In this document: piece by piece, positions 60,221 through 64,000 of the stretch
Layout of the letters: each line of letters starts with the position of its first letter
How positions within the stretch are numbered: the stretch's first letter is position 1
Assembly: GCF_000381985.1 (NCBI RefSeq)
Contig: NZ_KB907338.1
Coordinates: 1-64,000 of the forward strand
Source: Novispirillum itersonii subsp. itersonii ATCC 12639
Lineage (GTDB): Bacteria; Pseudomonadota; Alphaproteobacteria; Rhodospirillales; Rhodospirillaceae
Length of the DNA: 64,000 bases
Direction of reading: 5' to 3'
Made by a program: the position numbers and the translations under genes
Notes under the pieces: model-generated
The model's database searches: none
What the model saw: only the letters and a program-made list of their open reading frames with translations
What the model was told of the DNA's origin: nothing

Positions 60221-60711
60221 GGCTTCACCAGCCCCGGCGCGCCACCCGGCGGTGCGCCCGGCGGCGGGTCTTTGGTGGCGATAAAGATCAGCTCGCTGAC
60301 CAGATCTTCCACCGACTGATAATCACGGGTCCGGCTGAGGGCGGCGTTGTTTTCCAGCAGGGCACCGGACTGGCCGGGCTCCAGCTTGACGAACTTGCCG
60401 CCCAGCAGCCCGTCTGACGCCACCGAGGCGACGGTATCGGCGGGCAGCTTCACATCCGGCAGAATCGACAGGGTGACCACCGCGCGGTAGGTGCGGGGGT
60501 CCAGCGACTGGCCGGTGACACTGCCGACCTTGATCCCGGAAATACGGACATCAGAGCCGACGGTCAGGCCGCCGACCTTGTTGAACACGGCCTTGACCGC
60601 ATAGCCCGACACCGGGCGCAGGTTGGCCGAATTGACGGCAAAGGCAAGGAAGCTGCCAGCCACCAGCAGCACCACGGCGCCCATCACGGTTTCGATCGGG
60701 TTGCGGCTCAT
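60217..60711 (-). CDS. mlaD: MCE-domain lipid transport protein MlaD
   Basis: A 164-residue protein with one N-terminal membrane helix (VMGAVVLLVAGSFLAFAV) and an MCE domain (AVFNKVGGLTVGSDVRISGIKVGSV, with DGLLGGKFVKLEPG). MlaD forms a hexamer on the periplasmic side of the MlaFEDB complex, which moves phospholipids between membranes. No mlaE or mlaF is in the window. It overlaps the DUF2155 gene downstream. Confidence 0.93.
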   Translation of the reverse strand: MSRNPIETVMGAVVLLVAGSFLAFAVNSANLRPVSGYAVKAVFNKVGGLTVGSDVRISGIKVGSVTGQSLDPRTYRAVVTLSILPDVKLPADTVASVASDGLLGGKFVKLEPGQSGALLENNAALSRTRDYQSVEDLVSELIFIATKDPPPGAPPGGAPGLVKP

Positions 60712-60787
60712 CTGTGCCCTTTCCTTACCATCAGCATCACTATCCTGTGGGGTGCCATCTTCAGCGCCCCATCTTCAGCGCCCATCT

Positions 60788-61639
60788 TCAGCGTGGTGCG
60801 GGCACCGTCAGGCTGGCGGCGGTGGCCGCCGGGCGCTGACCCGGCGGCAGAAAGCCGCTCTGGCCGTTCTGGCTGCTCCGGTTGCCGGTTTGCCCACCGC
60901 TTTGCCCACCGCTCTGGCCGGGGCGCGGGTCCGGCGCGGGCAGAACCCCGTTGGGGGTGATGTCCGGCAGGTGTTCCAGCGCCTTGTCGCCGTCTTCGGT
61001 CCGGTTGTTCAGCAGGTCACGCAGGGACGGCACCAGACCGGGCACGCCACCGGCCGCACCGGGGGGGGCCGCGCCGGGGGGCACCGCGCCGGGGGGGGCA
61101 TCATCCCCGTCGTCGCCGTCCGCCGGGCTGGCGGCAGGGCCGCCCACGGCTCCGGCCCGTTCCAGCGCCTTCTGGCGGGCCTGCTCGACAATGCGCGACA
61201 GCAGGTCTTCCAGCACCATGGCATCCTGGGCGTATTCAAACCGGGTGCCCGGGGCCAGCACATCGTCTTCACCGCCGGGGTGAATCTCGATGTACTTCGG
61301 GCCCAGCAGGCCGTCGGTCTCGATCACGGCGGCGCTGTCCACCGGGATTTCCACCCCGCTGTTGACACGCATCGTCAGCTCCGCCCGGAACCCGTCAACC
61401 AGCGACTGGCCGATCACCTCGCCGACCCGCAGCCCGGCCAGCCGCACCGGCGCGCCGATGGTGATGCCATCGGTACGCTGGAAGCTGGCGGACAGCACAT
61501 AGCCGTCGATGTGTTCGTCCTGCCCCTTGTCGGCTGCATTCAGGGCGAGCACCACCGCCAGAACCCCCAGAACAAGGGCCCCGATCAGGGTTTCGCGCAT
61601 GTCAGTCAGCGCCGGGCGCGGGGAATGCGAGCGTGTCAT
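60788..61639 (-). CDS. Second MCE-domain (MlaD-like) protein with long disordered tail
   Basis: 283 residues: N-terminal helix (RETLIGALVLGVLAVVLAL), MCE domain (ASFQRTDGITIGAPVRLAGLRVGEVIGQSL, ETDGLLGPKYIEIHPGGED), a helical stretch and a Pro/Gly/Asp-rich C-terminal half that is probably disordered and may reach across the periplasm. It lies between the NDUFA12-like gene and mlaD on the same strand. ATG at 61600, just before the helix, is an alternative start. Confidence 0.9.
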   Translation of the reverse strand: MTRSHSPRPALTDMRETLIGALVLGVLAVVLALNAADKGQDEHIDGYVLSASFQRTDGITIGAPVRLAGLRVGEVIGQSLVDGFRAELTMRVNSGVEIPVDSAAVIETDGLLGPKYIEIHPGGEDDVLAPGTRFEYAQDAMVLEDLLSRIVEQARQKALERAGAVGGPAASPADGDDGDDAPPGAVPPGAAPPGAAGGVPGLVPSLRDLLNNRTEDGDKALEHLPDITPNGVLPAPDPRPGQSGGQSGGQTGNRSSQNGQSGFLPPGQRPAATAASLTVPAPR

Positions 61640-61666
61640 GGAAACCGCTGTCCGCAGGCTGCCGGA

Positions 61667-62032
61667 TCAGGCCGGGCGCCACGGCTCGTAATCGCCGGTC
61701 GCCCCGGAGCGCACGCCCCCGGCACGGTCATCGCCCGGCGGCACATAGGCAGCCGCCGACCCGGTCGGGTTGCCGCTGTGGGCCTTTTCCCACGGGCGGG
61801 TTTCGGTGTCGATCGGGGTGTCGGTGGTGTAATGCAGCCACGCATGCCACTGCGGCGGCACGCGGGAGCCGTCGATGTCACCCTTGTAAATCACCCAGCG
61901 GCGGCGGCGGCGGCCAGCCTTCGGGGTCCGCTTGTCTTCATAGTAGCGGTTGCCGAACTCGTCGGTGCCAACCAGACGGCCATTCAGCCAGGTATCGATC
62001 AGGGTGCCGGTGATCATCCTTGCACGCTCCAT
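61667..62032 (-). CDS. NDUFA12-family NADH:ubiquinone oxidoreductase accessory subunit
   Basis: 121 residues homologous to the complex I 17.2-kDa subunit. Key segments are LIDTWLNGRLVGTDEFGNRYYED, RRRRWVIYKGDIDGSRVPPQ, WHAWLHYTTDTPID and PWEKAHSGNPTGSAAAYVPPG. This supernumerary subunit is found in alphaproteobacteria and mitochondria. ATG at 62017 is an alternative start, with better ribosome-site spacing. It heads the block with the two MCE genes and DUF2155. Confidence 0.95.
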   Translation of the reverse strand: MERARMITGTLIDTWLNGRLVGTDEFGNRYYEDKRTPKAGRRRRRWVIYKGDIDGSRVPPQWHAWLHYTTDTPIDTETRPWEKAHSGNPTGSAAAYVPPGDDRAGGVRSGATGDYEPWRPA

Positions 62033-62457
62033 TGACTCCGCGTTGCGTCCCGCGGTTTTACGCCTACAGCACAGACAGCCCGCCTGTGGCCGGGATCACC
62101 CCGGCCCGGGGCGAGGCCTTGCAAATCGGCGCGACTATGGACCAAAACCCCGCCGGGGTCCAGTCTAAGGAGTCATAAAACCTGAGACCGCGCCCGGCGG
62201 GGTGGGGGACCAAAACCCCGCCGGGGTCCAGCCCAAGGAGTCATAAAACCCGGCATACCCTCCTCTCCGGGAAGGCATGATCAGACCTTGTGCCCCCCGC
62301 AGGAGGTTACGGATCGGGAACCGGAGAATGCGGTAACCAAAGGAAATCAGGTTGCCCCCGGTAACAGCGCTGCCTATCGTTTTGCCTGCACCGGTGCTGC
62401 GGTTCTGGCCAACCGTTCTTTCTGGCTCTGTCCTGTCTCTTATAAAGGAGTGACACG
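62033..62457. other. Divergent intergenic region with duplicated terminator-like element
   Basis: 425 bp between the minus-strand NDUFA12-like gene and the plus-strand NTF2-like gene. It contains two copies of a 43-bp element (see the repeat at 62138-62248). From 62280 on it looks like leader and promoter sequence for the NTF2-like gene, ending in a strong AAAGGAG site. No gene is visible. Confidence 0.6.
62138..62248. repeat. Two copies of a 43-bp hairpin element
   Basis: GACCAAAACCCCGCCGGGGT followed by CCAG-Y-Y-YAAGGAGTCATAAAACC occurs at about 62138-62180 and 62208-62248. Read on the minus strand each gives an ACCCC-GGC-GGGGT hairpin running into TTTTGG, a weak terminator or attenuator form. 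Both are upstream of the NDUFA12-like gene in its direction of transcription. Confidence 0.8.
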
Positions 62458-62862
62458 ATGACCCCCCAGCCTTCCCCGGCGGCGGAAGCCCCGGTGTTTG
62501 ACCGTATCACCGCTGTGCTGCACCAGTATTTTGATGCCCTGTATTTCTGCGATACCGCGCTGTTGCAGGCGGTGTTTCACCCGCAGGCGGTCTATGCCAC
62601 GGCGGACGAGACGCCGTTTCTGTTCCGCACCATGGCGGAGTATGTGCCGGTGGTGGCGGCGCGGCAGTCCCCGGCATCGCGGGGGGAGCCCCGGCGCGAC
62701 CACATCGACGGCATTGATCTGGCCGGGGCCAATACCGCCCGCGCCCGGGTCCGCTGTTCCATCGGTGACCGCGATTTCGTCGACTTCCTGACGCTGGTGC
62801 AGGTTGACGGCCAGTGGCGGATCATCGCCAAAGTGTTCCAGATCATCGAAAGGGGGGCCTGA
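62458..62862 (+). CDS. NTF2-like / SnoaL-type small protein
   Basis: A 134-residue cone-shaped NTF2-like fold (YFDALYFCDTALLQAVFHPQAVYAT at the N-terminus; FVDFLTLVQVDGQWRIIAKVFQIIE at the end), of the putative lumazine-binding group. AAAGGAG precedes the ATG. It lies 3 bp upstream of a 4-oxalocrotonate tautomerase gene and near an Old Yellow Enzyme gene, which hints at a small detoxification set. No specific activity can be assigned. Confidence 0.92.
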   Translation: MTPQPSPAAEAPVFDRITAVLHQYFDALYFCDTALLQAVFHPQAVYATADETPFLFRTMAEYVPVVAARQSPASRGEPRRDHIDGIDLAGANTARARVRCSIGDRDFVDFLTLVQVDGQWRIIAKVFQIIERGA

Positions 62863-62865
62863 CCC

Positions 62866-63069
62866 ATGCCCTATGTCAATATCAAGATCACCCGTGAAGG
62901 CGCGACCCCGGCCCAGAAGGCCGAACTGATCCGGGGGGTCACCGACCTGCTGGCCCGGGTGCTGGATAAAAACCCGGCGACCACCTTTGTGGTTATTGAC
63001 GAGGTGGCGCTGGAAGACTGGGGCGTCGGCGGTGTGCCGGTAGAAGAATACCGCCGCAGCCTGAAATAG
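62866..63069 (+). CDS. 4-Oxalocrotonate tautomerase-family enzyme
   Basis: A 67-residue tautomerase. The catalytic N-terminal Pro follows the initiator Met (MPYVNIKITREG), and KAELIRGVTDLLARVL and FVVIDEVALEDWGVGG are family features. Such enzymes move double bonds in unsaturated keto acids and some dehalogenate. It is probably co-transcribed with the NTF2-like gene. Confidence 0.94.
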   Translation: MPYVNIKITREGATPAQKAELIRGVTDLLARVLDKNPATTFVVIDEVALEDWGVGGVPVEEYRRSLK

Positions 63070-63188
63070 ACGCCCACAGGCATTTTGCCCCTCGCGCAAC
63101 CGGCGGGGCCGTCCCTAGATGCGGGGTCTGTTCCTGTCTTCTTCGGGCGGCCCCGCGCCGGGCCTGCCCCTGCCGGAGTCCCACCGTC

Positions 63189-64000
63189 ATGACCGATCTG
63201 TTTACCCCCCTGCGTCTGGGCGATCTGGATCTGCCCAACCGTGTCATCATGGCCCCGCTGACCCGCGCCCGCGCCGGGGCCGGGCGGGTGCCCACCCCGC
63301 TGATGGCCGCCTATTACGCCCAGCGGGCCTCCGCCGGGCTGATTCTGTCAGAAGCCACCTCGGTCAGCCCGCAGGGGGTCGGCTACCCCGATACCCCCGG
63401 CCTGTGGTCGGAAGAGCAGGTGCAGGGCTGGGCACAGGTGACGCGGGCGGTGCATGCGGCGGGCGGGCGCATCTATGCCCAGCTGTGGCATGTTGGCCGG
63501 GTGTCGCATTCCAGCCTGCTGGCCAGCCTGCTAGACGGGGCGCTGCCGGTGGCCCCCAGCGCCATCGCCATGACCGGCCATGTCAGCCTGCTGCGCCCCA
63601 AGCAGCCCTATGAGGTGCCGCGCGCGCTGGAGACCGCCGAGCTGGCCGGAATCGTCGCGGATTACCGCCGCGCGGCCGAAAATGCCCGCCGCGCCGGGTT
63701 TGACGGTGTCGAAATCCACGGGGCCAACGGCTATCTGCTCGACCAGTTTCTGCATGACGGCACCAACACCCGCACCGATGGCTATGGCGGCAGCATCGAA
63801 AACCGCGCCCGCCTGCTGCTGGAGGTCACCGACGCCGTCACCGCCGTCTGGGGCAAGGACCGGGTCGGGGTGCATCTGTCGCCGCGCGGCGATGCCCACG
63901 AGGTCAGCGACAGCAACCCCCGGGCCCTGTTCAGCCATGTGGTCACCGCCCTCAGCCAGCGCGGCATCGCCTTTCTGTGCGTGCGCGAAGGGCTGGACGG
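63189..64000 (+). CDS. Old Yellow Enzyme family oxidoreductase (3' end beyond window)
   Basis: The first 270 residues of a flavin-dependent ene-reductase (NemA/OYE class). Visible motifs are LFTPLRLGDLDLPNRVIMAPLTRARAG, YYAQRASAGLILSEATSVSP, YAQLWHVGRVSH (His pair region), GFDGVEIHGANGYLLDQFLHD and NTRTDGYGGSIENRARLLLEV. It reduces activated alkenes or nitro compounds using NAD(P)H. The gene runs off the right edge. It follows the tautomerase gene by 119 bp. Confidence 0.95.
   Translation, partial: MTDLFTPLRLGDLDLPNRVIMAPLTRARAGAGRVPTPLMAAYYAQRASAGLILSEATSVSPQGVGYPDTPGLWSEEQVQGWAQVTRAVHAAGGRIYAQLWHVGRVSHSSLLASLLDGALPVAPSAIAMTGHVSLLRPKQPYEVPRALETAELAGIVADYRRAAENARRAGFDGVEIHGANGYLLDQFLHDGTNTRTDGYGGSIENRARLLLEVTDAVTAVWGKDRVGVHLSPRGDAHEVSDSNPRALFSHVVTALSQRGIAFLCVREGLD

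Overview
The window is high-GC, densely coded DNA from an alphaproteobacterium, most likely a free-living spirillum of the Rhodospirillales. Pointers are an infA-maf-rng-yacG block, an NDUFA12-type complex I subunit followed by MCE and DUF2155 genes, a DUF2076 protein, many chemoreceptors and c-di-GMP enzymes, and an NHLP peptide plus GNAT pair of a kind I associate with Phaeospirillum. The genus assignment is inference.

Layout. 1-9 kb: a chemoreceptor, a copper oxidase with a small Cys/His secreted protein, a PAS histidine kinase / receiver / receiver-GGDEF-EAL operon, and an AraC regulator. 9-12 kb: a two-subunit molybdenum hydroxylase of the isoquinoline oxidoreductase type. 12-17 kb: a substrate-binding protein translationally coupled to a double HD-GYP phosphodiesterase, then a chemoreceptor with a globin-like domain and a C-terminal zinc domain. 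17-22 kb: SelO, a MASE1 protein with a broken GGDEF motif, and a lipoprotein-like unknown. 22-26 kb: infA, maf, an array of unusual multi-hairpin repeats, ynfA on the opposite strand, rng and yacG. 26-28.5 kb: two identical tRNA-Phe genes, a DUF1304 protein, and a PepSY / cytochrome b561 / membrane LuxR set. 28.4-32.4 kb: a complete siaABCD c-di-GMP signalling operon. 33-35 kb: an S24 repressor divergent from an unknown HTH protein, followed by a second hairpin array. 35-40 kb: an ABC transporter (permease, ATPase, binding protein), a PrpF/GalD-type isomerase and a divergent LysR. 40-46 kb: a lasso-peptide cluster. 46-51 kb: a PaiB-like protein, DUF2076, and a TRAP-type binding protein next to a frameshifted PAS-GGDEF cyclase. 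51-60 kb: LysR, RidA, a class V aminotransferase, an NHLP RiPP precursor with its GNAT, other small enzymes and regulators, and a second GNAT paralogue. 60-64 kb: DUF2155, two MCE proteins, NDUFA12, an NTF2-like protein, a tautomerase and a truncated Old Yellow Enzyme gene.

The most interesting parts are as follows. (1) The lasso cluster at 40.1-45.8 kb has two tandem precursors that both have Asp8 and a C-terminal Ser, an HPr-kinase-like enzyme, a sulfotransferase and a 2OG-Fe(II) oxygenase. I found no B2 peptidase, and the cyclase gene is frameshifted by an exact 49-bp tandem duplication. (2) A candidate selidamide-type lipopeptide locus (NHLP precursor plus GNAT) lies at 53.8-55.1 kb. (3) A family of about 110-bp intergenic repeats folds into four hairpins. 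Stem sequences covary between two subtypes while loop sequences are kept, and the repeats sit at gene 3' ends. (4) Short tandem duplications of 14-49 bp recur across the window, several at stop codons or promoters.
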